This document shows positions 1-10,162 of a stretch of 64,000 bases of DNA, one piece after another. Source of the stretch: Filimonas zeae (lineage in GTDB: Bacteria > Bacteroidota > Bacteroidia > Chitinophagales > Chitinophagaceae); contig NZ_BMIB01000004.1 of assembly GCF_014641615.1 (NCBI RefSeq), positions 434,001-498,000 of the forward strand, read 5' to 3'. Below the pieces are notes generated by a model. That model ran no database searches, was not told the origin of the DNA, and saw only the letters and a list, made by a program, of their open reading frames with translations. How positions within the stretch are numbered: the stretch's first letter is position 1; the number at the start of each line of letters is the position of its first letter. A program made the translations under genes and the position numbers.

Positions 1-1525
1 CTGCCAGCGGGCCGGTAAACTGCATCAGACGTCGTATAAAATGCATGCGTCGCTCATTCTGCTCCTCACTGGCTCCGGGTGCAAACAGGGTGCGTATTTC
101 TGCCAGTTCCTCCCAGCAGGCAGGGTCTTGCTGCACCGCAAACTCCAGCGATTGCTGTATCCTTTCCAACTCATCTTCCCGTAAAGGAAAGCTTTGCGGA
201 TAAATACGGTACACCGGAAAAGCCGCCATCCATACCCCCAGCGCCCTGCGCAACTTTTCGGTATTAAAGGAAGGCGGCAGCAATTGCCACTCTATCAGCT
301 CATGCGCCAGCGTATCCCATTCACCATGCAGGTACTTTTCCAGAAAGGAATATTTGTTACGGTATACCAACTGCCGGTAAGGCTGATCTGTTCCCGTAAA
401 AGATGTATAGAACTGATGTATTTTTTCAGCGCCTTCCCGGTTGGTAAGCACCTGGTTGGTAAAAGCCAGAAACTCATACCCGCTGCTGCCCTGTATGGGC
501 CAATCCTCCGGCAGTTGCTCGTTATACTCCAGAATCTTTTCTACTATAATGTAACAATCCGGTCCAAGCAGTGCGCGCAGGCGGGTTACATATTCCAGCG
601 GATCAAACAAACCATCTATATGGTCAATACGCACCCCCTGTATCAGACCTTCCTTATATAAATCTGCTATCAGTTGGTGATAATCATCAAACACTTCCTG
701 ATCTTCCATGCGCAGGCTGATGAGCGCATTCACCGCAAAAAAGCGGCGATAGTTCATACCTGTATCTGCCTGTTGCCAGCAGGAAGGGGTATACCATTGT
801 TTATTAATAATTTCCGTTAGCAATCCCTCATCATTGTTAGCTGCTTCCAGCTGGCTATTAACCAGTTGCAATTGCTGTGCATCTGTATCCACTGCTTGTA
901 TCCAGGCCCGCTTAGCCTCCTGCCACTGCGCCAGGGTACCGGTTCGGTAAATAGCGCCGGGCAGACCTTTACCAGCTGCATCACCCAGCAAAAGCTCCAG
1001 CGAATCCATCGACAATGGATACGTACTATCAAAGTAATGCAACACAGGCCCCTGCTTTGTCCAGCCCAGCTTCAGCTCTTTGCGCTGCACACACTCCTCA
1101 ACTGTGGCACCCAGCACCGGCACCAATACTTTACCACGCAACTGGGTGGTATGGTGTTGCCAGTTGATATCAAAATAGCGGTAGAAAGGCGAGTACTCGC
1201 CCCTTTCCAGCACATCAGTTAACCGTAAATTGTCTGCACTAAAAGCCATGTGGTTGGGTACAATATCCTGCAACCAGCTCATACCATACGCTTTCAACAG
1301 GGCAGCTATTTCACGCAGATCTTCCTGCGTACCAATCTCCGGGTTAATCCGGTGCGGATCAGTAACATCATACCCATGCGTGCTGCCTGCCACCGCAGCG
1401 GTAATAGGCGATGCATAAATAGTGGTTATGCCTGCCTGATGCAGATAAGGTATCAACGCTTTTACATCAGCAAACGTAAAGCTGCTGTTGAGTTGTAACC
1501 GGTAGGTAGATATGGGATAAAACAT
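1..1525 (-). CDS. treY: Malto-oligosyltrehalose synthase (TreY), 5' part
   Basis: The enzyme rearranges the reducing-end alpha-1,4 bond of maltodextrin into an alpha,alpha-1,1 bond, giving maltooligosyl-trehalose, the first step of the TreY/TreZ trehalose route in the cytoplasm. The 508 codons visible start at ATG 1525-1523 (MFYPISTYRLQLN) and run off the left edge, so the C-terminus is missing. GH13 signatures are present: DIVPNH near residues 87-92, GVRIDHIDG with the predicted nucleophile Asp301, and IIVEKILE with the predicted acid Glu329. The start lies 2 bp after the treZ stop, so the two are surely co-transcribed. The TYRLQL opening and the EDWPIQGSSGYEF stretch are typical of TreY rather than of other GH13 enzymes. 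Confidence 0.93.
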   Translation of the reverse strand, partial: MFYPISTYRLQLNSSFTFADVKALIPYLHQAGITTIYASPITAAVAGSTHGYDVTDPHRINPEIGTQEDLREIAALLKAYGMSWLQDIVPNHMAFSADNLRLTDVLERGEYSPFYRYFDINWQHHTTQLRGKVLVPVLGATVEECVQRKELKLGWTKQGPVLHYFDSTYPLSMDSLELLLGDAAGKGLPGAIYRTGTLAQWQEAKRAWIQAVDTDAQQLQLVNSQLEAANNDEGLLTEIINKQWYTPSCWQQADTGMNYRRFFAVNALISLRMEDQEVFDDYHQLIADLYKEGLIQGVRIDHIDGLFDPLEYVTRLRALLGPDCYIIVEKILEYNEQLPEDWPIQGSSGYEFLAFTNQVLTNREGAEKIHQFYTSFTGTDQPYRQLVYRNKYSFLEKYLHGEWDTLAHELIEWQLLPPSFNTEKLRRALGVWMAAFPVYRIYPQSFPLREDELERIQQSLEFAVQQDPACWEELAEIRTLFAPGASEEQNERRMHFIRRLMQFTGPLA

Positions 1526-1527
1526 AG

Positions 1528-3336
1528 TTAGCTATTTTTCTTTTCAAACACTGATACTGCAAATGGTGAAATATGATGGGTGCTGTAATCTTCTTTGACA
1601 GAAGTAGTAACAACATAATCCAGGCTATGGCATATATCCGGCAAAGGCCGTATTTCGTTACTGAAATTAAATACTATTACCAGTGCATCTCCGTTTCCGG
1701 TACGCTCAACCAGTAACAGCTTTTCTTCTTCGTTCACGGGCCATACCTGTACACTATCTCTTTCAAAGCAACGCATGGCGGGCCGTGTTTTACGCAGCTG
1801 AATCAGCTGCTGGTACCAGCGGAACATATCAGCTGCCGCCTCATCTCTTCCACAGGAATGGGTAAGTATGCAGGATTCAAACACCGTCTCCGATTGCGGA
1901 TCGGGAAAGTCGCCTTCAAATTGAAAGTAGGCAAACTCCTCCCGCCTGCTCCTGCGCACTACCTCAATCAGATCATCATTTTCATGATGTACAAAAAAGA
2001 GGAAAGGATTTTTTTCACCGTATTCCTCGCCCATAAACAATAATGGTAAGTGTGGCGATAACAACACAGCGGCAGCTGCCAGTTTCAGTTGTTGCTCTGA
2101 AAGAGATGCAGAAAGCCGGTCGCCCAGCAACCGGTTTCCAATCTGATCGTGGTTTTGAGAAAACACTACAAATTTTGAATACGGAAGCCCTGTTACCGGC
2201 AAACCGAAGGTTCTTTTGCGGTGCGGGGAGTAATTGCCATCATATACGTATGTATCGCGGAAAGCCTTCTCCAAATGCTGCAGCCTGCCAAAATCCTCAT
2301 AATACCCATTTACTTCACCGGTTAATACACTGTGTAAGGCATGATGAAACTCATCGCTCCACTGCCCCTGCAATCCGTAGCCCCCCTCTGCAATGTCTTG
2401 TATATAACGGGGATTGTTGAGATCTATTTCTGCTATCAGTATTTTGGTTCTGCCGGTAGCTTCTTCCAGTTCCTTAACGGCCTCACTTATCTGCTGTATA
2501 ATATGGTGGGCGCCGAAATCCCAGATGGCGTGTACCGCATCCAAACGCAGCCCGTCTATCCGGCACTCATCCAGCCAGAACAATACATTCTGTAAAAAGT
2601 AATTACGTACCCCATCACACCAGGCGTCATCAAAGTTCAGCGCCTTGCCCCAGGGTGTTTTATACTTACCAGTAAAGTAGGGGCCATATTGCTCCAGATA
2701 ATTACCATCGGGGCCCAGGTGGTTGTACACCACATCTAATATTACCGCAATACCTGCGGCATGTGCTGCATTTACCAGTCGCTTTAAGCCTGCCAGGCCA
2801 CCGTAAAAGCCGTGTACGGCATATACATATACGCCATCATACCCCCAGTTACGGTTACCCGGAAACTGGTTTACCGGCATCAGTTCAATGGCGGTAATAC
2901 CCAGCTGCTGTAAATAAGGCAGTTGCTCAATAATACCCTCAAAAGTGTGCGCTGCAGAGAAAGCACCGGTATGCAGTTCGTAAATAATCAAGTCTTCCAG
3001 GGGTAATCCTTTCCAGTTATCATCTGTCCAGGCAAACTGCCGGTCTGCCACCTCAGAAGGGCCATGAACGCCCTCCGGTTGCGCAACAGAAGCCGGATCG
3101 GGAAAGGCTTCTTTATTATTGAGCAGAAAACGGTAACGGTCGCCCGCAGCCAGTTGGTGGGTAGTAGCCCGCCAGTAGCCCCACTCCCCTTTCTCCAATG
3201 GTATAGTCAGTGGCTGTTCGCCCGCTGTTACCAATGCCACTGCTGCTGCCTCAGGCGCCCATACCGTAATATCGGCCAAACCATCGTTACGTAAAAAAAC
3301 ACCCGGCCGGGGGTGATAAATAGTATAATGCTCCAT
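1528..3336 (-). CDS. treZ: Malto-oligosyltrehalose trehalohydrolase (TreZ)
   Basis: It releases trehalose from maltooligosyl-trehalose made by TreY (EC 3.2.1.141). The 602 residues match the usual family length. An N-terminal CBM48-like beta-sandwich (about residues 10-90) precedes a GH13 barrel. Seen motifs: DVVYNH at 201-206, DGLRLDAVHA with nucleophile Asp266, IAEIDLN with acid Glu303, and SQNHDQIGN with His396-Asp397. There is no signal peptide, so it acts in the cytoplasm. It is the first gene of a leftward treZ-treY unit. The gene upstream on the same strand (GH10 xylanase) ends 172 bp away behind a terminator hairpin, so treZ probably has its own promoter in 3337-3450, although I could not recognise clear boxes. 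The role is likely osmoprotection or glycogen turnover, unrelated to the neighbouring polysaccharide locus. Confidence 0.95.
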   Translation of the reverse strand: MEHYTIYHPRPGVFLRNDGLADITVWAPEAAAVALVTAGEQPLTIPLEKGEWGYWRATTHQLAAGDRYRFLLNNKEAFPDPASVAQPEGVHGPSEVADRQFAWTDDNWKGLPLEDLIIYELHTGAFSAAHTFEGIIEQLPYLQQLGITAIELMPVNQFPGNRNWGYDGVYVYAVHGFYGGLAGLKRLVNAAHAAGIAVILDVVYNHLGPDGNYLEQYGPYFTGKYKTPWGKALNFDDAWCDGVRNYFLQNVLFWLDECRIDGLRLDAVHAIWDFGAHHIIQQISEAVKELEEATGRTKILIAEIDLNNPRYIQDIAEGGYGLQGQWSDEFHHALHSVLTGEVNGYYEDFGRLQHLEKAFRDTYVYDGNYSPHRKRTFGLPVTGLPYSKFVVFSQNHDQIGNRLLGDRLSASLSEQQLKLAAAAVLLSPHLPLLFMGEEYGEKNPFLFFVHHENDDLIEVVRRSRREEFAYFQFEGDFPDPQSETVFESCILTHSCGRDEAAADMFRWYQQLIQLRKTRPAMRCFERDSVQVWPVNEEEKLLLVERTGNGDALVIVFNFSNEIRPLPDICHSLDYVVTTSVKEDYSTHHISPFAVSVFEKKNS

Positions 3337-3453
3337 ATATGGTACGAATAGGCATTATGCGTACAAAGAACATGCAACGTTATTTATGATGTAATGGCAT
3401 GGGCAGGCTGTAGAGACGAACGGAACGGTGAGGAAGATTCACCCCAGAAAACA

Positions 3454-3479
3454 AGAAGGACGGAAAACTCCGTCCTTCT
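3454..3479 (-). terminator. Terminator hairpin behind the xylanase gene
   Basis: A perfect 11-bp inverted repeat (AGAAGGACGGA, loop AAAC, TCCGTCCTTCT) starts about 30 bp past the xylanase stop. On the minus strand it is followed by TGTTTTC, a modest T tract. It separates locus 1 from treZY. Confidence 0.75.
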
Positions 3480-3508
3480 CTAATGATTATTCAGTAAAAA
3501 GGGGAAAG

Positions 3509-5131
3509 CTATTGGGTACGCAGGCCTTGCAGCACCGCCCCATAAGCTGGCTTTTTAGAGTAATCTGCATTGTACAGCAATGGATAATCGCGTCCGTTGT
3601 TATACAACCAGCTGGTATTGTCCGTAACGCCCCAGATGGTAATGCCATGCTGCTGCGCTTTGGGAATGTATTTTTTATAAGAATCTATTACGTATTTGTA
3701 CATGGCCGCCTGATAGCTGGCTTCTGTAGGGGTAAGGATAAAACCGGGCTTGGCAGATGGGTTTATTTTTACATCCAGTTCAGAAATGCGTATCAGCAAT
3801 CCGGTAGCCGCCAGCTTCTGCATCATGGCATCAATACCTGCATAGGAGGTATTCCAGGCAATGTGTAGCTGCGTGCCAATGCCGTCAATCTTAGCGCCTT
3901 TGCCTTTCATTTCAGTAACCAGCGCAATTAAGGAGTCCAGTTTTGGTGTACTGGATTCTATGCCGTATTCGTTAATAAACAATAAAGCAGAAGGGTCTGC
4001 AGCTTTTGCGTAGTTAAACGCTTTCAGCACAAAATCGCGTCCCATATATTCTTCCCATATAAAAAGGTCTTTTGCATTGGGGTCGGCATCTGTACTGTTA
4101 ACCGCATTACGGTAGGCGCCTGAAGGGCTTAACACTTCGTTCACCACATCCCATGCTTTTACCGTGCCTTTGTAATGCGTTACCATTCCGGTAATAAACT
4201 TATTCAGTGCGGTATCCAGTTTAAGCGCTACCTGTGTAAGGTTAGTAGTAGGTACAACTTCTTTTACACTGGCATCATCTATATAATACGTATTGGCCAC
4301 CTGCCCCATATCAAACAGGAAAGTGTTGGTGGATGAGTTAGCCCGGAAACTAAAAGAAATCTGCTGCCAGGAAGTGCCAATCGTTTGATCGCCCTGGTAT
4401 TGAGAACTGCCTGTAGCGGGGGCAGTACCCAGCGATAAGCGGATAGAGCCACCTGCATTGGCTGCTTTTACCCAGTAGGTAATTACATAGTCTTTGCCGG
4501 ATACAGTAGCAAAAGAAGCACTGGATACCTGCACACGCCATTGGTTACCGGTATAAGCGGTTGGGTTTACCACCTTCATAGCGCCGGTACCACCATGCAC
4601 TTCATTGGCTACTGTAGTAGCGGTTACAGTGGCGGTACCGGAAGGGTTGCCGGTATTAAATACGCTCCATCCTGTTAAACCCGATTCAAAACCGGGGGCG
4701 CCCAGCAACTCAGCCACCGCAGGCTTCTGTAAGCCGGAATAGGATTTCAGATAATCAGCATTCTGATTACTGTGCCAGCCCAGCGTATGACCAAACACTG
4801 CAAGGCCCGAACAAGCAGCCAGCAAAGCATCCGGACGGGTAAAGTCCAAAGTGCCGTTTGCCTGCACAACAGCTCCATGCTTCATATGGTATCCAAAGGT
4901 TACGCCATCATAATCGCGCTTTACCACTGCTGCATATTTAGCATCAGTAGTCATAGGGGTATAATCAATGGCAGCTCCCATGGTAATATCTGTAGCCTCT
5001 TTCAGCGCAGCGCTGCTGTCTGAATAGTTGCCGGTATTCAAAATGCCAGCATCTTTCATTTTGGTGCAGGAGGCTGAAACCATCAGCAAGGCAACTCCTG
5101 CTATTGTATTTTTAATTGTATTATATTTCAT
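3509..5131 (-). CDS. GH10 endo-1,4-beta-xylanase lipoprotein with internal carbohydrate-binding insert
   Basis: A predicted xylanase cleaving internal beta-1,4 bonds of xylan at the cell surface. The 540-residue protein starts with a lipoprotein signal ending VSASC (Cys22). GH10 pieces are split. The N-terminal part reaches GHTLGWHSN (about 114-122). A 150-residue insert (about 143-292) then carries a beta-sandwich that looks like CBM4/9, ending YYIDDASVKEV. The barrel resumes with WDVVNE (acid/base Glu332), FINEYG, QLHI, and RISELD (nucleophile Glu451). All key GH10 residues are present, so it should be active. It is the last gene of the susC-susD-xylanase unit, 20 bp after susD. The insert between strands beta-3 and beta-4 is a design known from Bacteroidota PUL xylanases; the CBM ligand is not readable from sequence alone. 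Confidence 0.92.
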   Translation of the reverse strand: MKYNTIKNTIAGVALLMVSASCTKMKDAGILNTGNYSDSSAALKEATDITMGAAIDYTPMTTDAKYAAVVKRDYDGVTFGYHMKHGAVVQANGTLDFTRPDALLAACSGLAVFGHTLGWHSNQNADYLKSYSGLQKPAVAELLGAPGFESGLTGWSVFNTGNPSGTATVTATTVANEVHGGTGAMKVVNPTAYTGNQWRVQVSSASFATVSGKDYVITYWVKAANAGGSIRLSLGTAPATGSSQYQGDQTIGTSWQQISFSFRANSSTNTFLFDMGQVANTYYIDDASVKEVVPTTNLTQVALKLDTALNKFITGMVTHYKGTVKAWDVVNEVLSPSGAYRNAVNSTDADPNAKDLFIWEEYMGRDFVLKAFNYAKAADPSALLFINEYGIESSTPKLDSLIALVTEMKGKGAKIDGIGTQLHIAWNTSYAGIDAMMQKLAATGLLIRISELDVKINPSAKPGFILTPTEASYQAAMYKYVIDSYKKYIPKAQQHGITIWGVTDNTSWLYNNGRDYPLLYNADYSKKPAYGAVLQGLRTQ

Positions 5132-5151
5132 TGCAGCTCATTTTGTGGTGA

Positions 5152-6963
5152 TTAGTTGTAACCCGGATTCTGATATTTCGCTTTTTCGGGGTCGTTCATA
5201 GCATCCAGTGTGGTTTGCGGAATAGGCCTCAACACATCCAGCACACGTACTTTGGCAGCTGCCGCAGCATTATAAGTGCGTACACGATCATAAAGTTTAT
5301 TCCGGCAGGCCAGATCTGCCCAGCGCACGCTTTCGCCACACAACTCACGGGTTCTCTCATCCAGTATAAACTCCAGCGTCATATCCGTATCAGTCAAATC
5401 AACCCATACAGGGCTGGCTACAGTACCCGCATTCCTTTTCGTCATCAGGTTTTCACGTGCAGCCAGTACCGGTGCAGAAATGTTAGTACGATAAGCTGCT
5501 CTTTTGCGCAAGGTTAATATCAGCGGCAAGGCATCGGCCGGCCGACCGTCACCAATAGCCGCTTCTGCTGCCAGCAGATACACTTCCGATAATTTGCTTA
5601 CCACAAAAGGTCTTCCAGAAACATCATTGGCAGTACCACGCTTGTTATCATCATACTTCTTCAGGTTCGGGAACATCTGAATAGCCGGGCGGGAAGGCAG
5701 ATAAAATTCGCGCGGTGCAATGGTGCGGTATTTTTTAGTGCCCAGTGCATTTACCGAATCGGCCCAGGCATCTGTAGGTGCCAGCACATAAGCCGTATCG
5801 CCCACGGCAATGCCGGTTACATTGGTATTGGTAGCCAGCCATACGGTACGGAATGTATTATCGTAACGGCTATCATTAATCTTATCGGCAAATGCTACGT
5901 TGTACACATAAGGGTTAGGGCAAAGCTGCCTTAACGGACGACCGTATTGTATTACCCTGTCAACCGGATACTTTCCCGAACCGGCCGGAATGGCTACGTT
6001 GTTCTGATAATTACAGTTAAAAAGATTGTTGGAAATATTGGCCTTGTTGGCAAAATCGGTACCAGGGCTGGCTACTTCATTGTCAATGGGAGAGCCGGGC
6101 AATCTCTCTACAGAGTATAAAATTTCTGCATTGTAGTCATTTCCTTCTTTATGTACATCTGCATAGTCTGCCAACAGGCTTACACCATATTGCCCCTGGT
6201 TGTCCAGTAGCTTCTTTGCTGTATTCCATGCATTTTTAAAGTCGTCTGTTTGCTTAGCTGTAGAATACGCACGGAAAAGATAGGCTTTGGCCAGCATGTG
6301 AAAAGCTGCCGCCTTAGACAAATAGAAAGCATTGTTTGGTCTTTTGTCTGGTAAGTTTTCTGTAGCAAAAGTAAAATCCTCTATAATGGCTTTATAGTTC
6401 TTTACAAACAACTCTGCCTGTGGCAGGCGGTTAAAACCCTGATAAGGGCTTTGATTAAACTGTAGTTCCCCGCTTCCCAGATCTAAAGGTATAGCCCCAA
6501 ACTGCTGCACCAGCAGAAAATAATACAGCCCTCTTAAATAACGGGTTTCGGCCAGCAGTTTTGTTTTGGTAGCGTCGTCCAGCGCTATTTCTGGTGCCAG
6601 TTTCAGAATAGCATTAGCCAGGTTGATGTTAGAAAAGTTGCGGTTCCATGGCGTAAGAATATGTCCGTTGGGCGAAGTAAGCGGGTAAGTACCCAGCTCC
6701 AGCTCCGAACCACCGGTAACCTGATCGCCATACGTCCATTCATCCGTACCACTGTTAGCAATCAGTACCGCCCCTATAGGTCCGTAGTCGAAACGCATAC
6801 CAGAGTATAAGGCATATACTGCCGACTGAAAGCCGCCGGGCGATCTTAAATATTCGATAGTAAAAACAGTATGAGGCTTTTCTTCCAGCTTCTTCTGGCA
6901 GCCGCCTGCCAGTAAAACGCCTGCTACCATTAGTGAAGCCTGTATTTTATATATCAGTTTCAT
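5152..6963 (-). CDS. SusD/RagB-family glycan-binding lipoprotein (locus 1)
   Basis: A surface lipoprotein that forms the lid of the SusC transporter and captures oligosaccharide. It has 603 residues, with a signal peptide ending LLAGGC (Cys22). The TPR-like helical core of the family is seen in stretches such as TKLLAETRYLRGLYYFLLVQQFG (about 135-160) and KLSEVYLLAAEAAIG. The C-terminus has the usual ELCGESVRWADLACRNKLYDR segment (the ERxxEL.xEG.R.xDLxR motif of the family) and ends NPGYN. It lies 19 bp after susC and 20 bp before the xylanase. With GH10 next to it, the ligand is most likely xylo-oligosaccharide (inference). Confidence 0.95.
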   Translation of the reverse strand: MKLIYKIQASLMVAGVLLAGGCQKKLEEKPHTVFTIEYLRSPGGFQSAVYALYSGMRFDYGPIGAVLIANSGTDEWTYGDQVTGGSELELGTYPLTSPNGHILTPWNRNFSNINLANAILKLAPEIALDDATKTKLLAETRYLRGLYYFLLVQQFGAIPLDLGSGELQFNQSPYQGFNRLPQAELFVKNYKAIIEDFTFATENLPDKRPNNAFYLSKAAAFHMLAKAYLFRAYSTAKQTDDFKNAWNTAKKLLDNQGQYGVSLLADYADVHKEGNDYNAEILYSVERLPGSPIDNEVASPGTDFANKANISNNLFNCNYQNNVAIPAGSGKYPVDRVIQYGRPLRQLCPNPYVYNVAFADKINDSRYDNTFRTVWLATNTNVTGIAVGDTAYVLAPTDAWADSVNALGTKKYRTIAPREFYLPSRPAIQMFPNLKKYDDNKRGTANDVSGRPFVVSKLSEVYLLAAEAAIGDGRPADALPLILTLRKRAAYRTNISAPVLAARENLMTKRNAGTVASPVWVDLTDTDMTLEFILDERTRELCGESVRWADLACRNKLYDRVRTYNAAAAAKVRVLDVLRPIPQTTLDAMNDPEKAKYQNPGYN

Positions 6964-6982
6964 ATCAGCGCTGCTTTAGTAA

Positions 6983-9900
6983 TTAAAAAGTCAGATTAAT
7001 ACCTGCCAGAAAAGTTTTGGTGGGTGGTGTGGAAGGTGCAATGGTTAATGCACGTGAACTAAGGTTACCCGGGCTTTGTACCCCCTGCGAACCGGTGCCG
7101 GTAGCTTCCGGATCAACACCACCTGCACGCATATAAGGCGAATACAATACAAACGGGTTTTGCGCAGCAAAGTATACCCGTAGCGATTGGGCACCTATTT
7201 TTTTCAGATGCGCTGAATTAAAGGTGTAGCCCAGGTTAATGCTTCTTACTTTAATAAAGCTGGCATCATAATACCCCAGCGTAGTCCAATCCGTACTAAT
7301 TGTACGTGTTCTGTTTAAACCGGCAGGTGTGGGAAAAAAATTGGTAGGGTTATCCGGCGTCCAGTAATCTACCTTCAAACCACTTCTAACACCATTCAGG
7401 TTGGTGAGGTAAGAAGAATACATCTGATGCAGCTGGCTAACCAGCATACCACCAAACCGGGCATACAATACAAAAGACATATCAAAACCTTTAAAAGCAA
7501 AACGGTTGGTCATACCACCTTGCCAGGTAGCCTGCGAACTGCCTATAACACTGCGGTCGGTATTTACATCCAGCTTTCCATCTGGCTTACCGCCAGGGCC
7601 ACTTATGTCGGCCAGCTTTATATCGCCAGGCTGGTTACCATATTTAGCCGCTTCTGCCGCTTCGCTTATCTGCCATACGCCCAGTTTCGTGTAATCGTAA
7701 ATAGCCGTCAGCGGCTGGCCCGGAAACAGCTGGGTGGCAATATCCTGAGAAAAGCCGTTGCTCAGCTTCAACAGCTTGTTGCGGTTGTAAAACAGGTTTA
7801 CATCGGTAGTCCATGTAAAACCAGAACGGCTGGCGATATTGGTGCTGGACAAGGAAATTTCCAGACCGGTATTCCGCATTTCTCCTATGTTGGAAAGAAA
7901 AGAAGTTACCACACCAGATGTAGGAGGCAATATAAGACCAAACAAAATTTTATATGTGTGGGCAGTATACCAGTCCACCGTACCCGTAATGCGGTTATTC
8001 AGCACACCAAAGTCAACACCAATGTTGGCAGTTTTGGTATACTCCCAATCCAGCTGCGGGTTGGGCAGAGAAAGCACATTGTAGCCAGATACTACAGTAG
8101 GGCCAAAGTTATATCTGATAGCACTTCCGGGGCTTCCCTGTGAACCGATAAGGTTATACGGAGATATAGAACCGAGGGAAGCATAAGGGTTTACAGACTG
8201 GTTAGAGGTTTGTCCATAACCTGCACGCAGCTTAAGATTGCTAACCACGGACAACCGCCTCATAAAAGATTCGTTGCTGATATTCCAGCCGGCAGAAACG
8301 GCGGGATAGCTATGAAATTTATGACCGGGCGCCAGGCGGGAAGAGCCATCTATACGTCCTGTAAGGGTAAGCAGGTAACGGTTATCAAAAGCATAGTTTA
8401 AACGCCCCATGTAAGAGATCAGTGCAAAAGAAGTTTCACCGCCGCTTACAATAGGCTTTACGTTGTTAGAGGCGTTGGCCTGCCCCAGGTTATAAAACTG
8501 CACAAAGTCTTCATCAATAGAATCCTTACTTACATATGTATTGTGGGTTTTATCTTCCTGAATACTATATAAGCCGGTAAAGTTAATACGGTGCTTTTTC
8601 GCGATTGTTTTTTCTACCGTTATCACGTTCTCCACTGTATACCCCCATCCTTCCGTATTGTTTACACTGGCTGTGTTACCCTGCCTTGGCCGGAAATAAC
8701 TGGGAGCGAATGATTTATCAGCACTCTTAAACTGTGCATTCTCCTGCTGGCGGTAATCCAGGCCTACATTCAAACGATATTTAATTCCGGTAGCAATCTG
8801 ATATTCTGCGTATAGCGAATTAAACGTGCGTATTCTGCGTACGCGGTCTATCCAATTGTTATTATTCGTTTTCAGCAGCAGCGGGCTGTATTGTGTAAGC
8901 CGGTCATCAATATTACCTGTAGGAGAAGTAATAATTTTACCGGTACTGTCGTAAGCAGGCATTAGCGGGCTCAGCGATAGTATGGGAAACATAGGATCGT
9001 TAAACTGCGAGCCATTGGTAATGTGTATGCTGTTCAGTGTGTTTAAACCTATTTTTATACGGCTGCCTACCTTGGCATCAATAGTGGCGCGTAATGAATA
9101 GCGTTTAAAATCCTGCCCGGGTAACACAGTCGTTTCTTTATAATAACCACCACCCAGCGACCATGTGCTACCGTTAGCGCCACCCGATACTGACAGGTTA
9201 TGATCGGTGGTATGGCCATTATCATACATCAGCTTCTGCCAGTCTGTTTCTCTGCCTTTGGCAATAGACTCCAGTTCTTCCGGCATATAAGCAGCCGTAT
9301 AAGTAGAAATATCCCGCATAGCACGATACTCCTGTGCATTAAACAATCTGTATTTTGTTCTAACTGAAGTAATGCCATAGTAACCATTATAAGAAACTCT
9401 GGCCTCACCGGTTTTACCGCGTTTGGTAGATACCAGTATTACCCCGTTAGAACCACGGGAACCATAGATGGCAGTGGAAGAAGCATCCTTCAGTATTTCT
9501 ACCGAAGCCACATCATCCGGGTTAATATCATTGAGGTTTCCACCTTCAAACGGAATACCATCCAGTACCAGCAGCGGATCGTTAGAGCCCTGTATAGAGC
9601 GCTCACCACGTATACGTATTACCGCACCTGCGCCGGGTTTGGTGCCTACGCGCTGTACTTCCAACCCCGCAGCACGGCCCTGTAAGGCTCCCTGCAGGTT
9701 GGCTACCGGCACTTCACGCAATGCGGTTTCGTTTACAGATACTACAGAACCTGTTACATCTCTTTTACGCTGGGTACCATACCCCACTACTATTACCTGG
9801 TCCAGACTATTAGCGCCTGCCGTTAGTTTTATGGTTATAGTAGATTGTGTGCCTACCGGCACTTCGGCCGTGAGGTAGCCCACATAGGTTACTACCAGTA

Positions 9901-10162
9901 TATCAGTATCATGTGCATTGATGGAAAAGTTACCGGCGTTATTGGTGTTTACGCCGGTTTTTGAGCCTTTTATCTGCACCGGCACACCTGCCAGCGGTTC
10001 ATTTTTTTCGTTGGTAACCATACCGGTTACCTTTTTCTGCTGCGCCTGTAAGGCGGTACCCAGCAGTAACAGCGGCAACATGGCTGCAGCGGCCAGCCAC
10101 ACACACCTGGAAAAGGTTCGCATTCCTGCGACGCGCGCGTTGTTTACAATTCTCATTGACAA
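6983..10162 (-). CDS. SusC/RagA-family TonB-dependent transporter (locus 1)
   Basis: An outer-membrane beta-barrel importing oligosaccharides with TonB energy, paired with the SusD at 5152-6963. It has 1059 residues. After a signal peptide ending ALQAQ come a carboxypeptidase-regulatory-like beta-sandwich (KKVTGMVTNEKNEPLAGVPV, about 43-115), the SusC-typical VIVVGYGTQRKRDVTG segment, a plug (VEILKDASSTAIYGSRGSNG) and a barrel ending in the terminal aromatic ...GINLTF. There is no STN domain, in keeping with control by LacI rather than by sigma/FecR. It is the first gene of the leftward unit. The likely promoter is at 10441-10470, giving a leader of roughly 270 nt. Confidence 0.96.
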   Translation of the reverse strand: MSMRIVNNARVAGMRTFSRCVWLAAAAMLPLLLLGTALQAQQKKVTGMVTNEKNEPLAGVPVQIKGSKTGVNTNNAGNFSINAHDTDILVVTYVGYLTAEVPVGTQSTITIKLTAGANSLDQVIVVGYGTQRKRDVTGSVVSVNETALREVPVANLQGALQGRAAGLEVQRVGTKPGAGAVIRIRGERSIQGSNDPLLVLDGIPFEGGNLNDINPDDVASVEILKDASSTAIYGSRGSNGVILVSTKRGKTGEARVSYNGYYGITSVRTKYRLFNAQEYRAMRDISTYTAAYMPEELESIAKGRETDWQKLMYDNGHTTDHNLSVSGGANGSTWSLGGGYYKETTVLPGQDFKRYSLRATIDAKVGSRIKIGLNTLNSIHITNGSQFNDPMFPILSLSPLMPAYDSTGKIITSPTGNIDDRLTQYSPLLLKTNNNNWIDRVRRIRTFNSLYAEYQIATGIKYRLNVGLDYRQQENAQFKSADKSFAPSYFRPRQGNTASVNNTEGWGYTVENVITVEKTIAKKHRINFTGLYSIQEDKTHNTYVSKDSIDEDFVQFYNLGQANASNNVKPIVSGGETSFALISYMGRLNYAFDNRYLLTLTGRIDGSSRLAPGHKFHSYPAVSAGWNISNESFMRRLSVVSNLKLRAGYGQTSNQSVNPYASLGSISPYNLIGSQGSPGSAIRYNFGPTVVSGYNVLSLPNPQLDWEYTKTANIGVDFGVLNNRITGTVDWYTAHTYKILFGLILPPTSGVVTSFLSNIGEMRNTGLEISLSSTNIASRSGFTWTTDVNLFYNRNKLLKLSNGFSQDIATQLFPGQPLTAIYDYTKLGVWQISEAAEAAKYGNQPGDIKLADISGPGGKPDGKLDVNTDRSVIGSSQATWQGGMTNRFAFKGFDMSFVLYARFGGMLVSQLHQMYSSYLTNLNGVRSGLKVDYWTPDNPTNFFPTPAGLNRTRTISTDWTTLGYYDASFIKVRSINLGYTFNSAHLKKIGAQSLRVYFAAQNPFVLYSPYMRAGGVDPEATGTGSQGVQSPGNLSSRALTIAPSTPPTKTFLAGINLTF

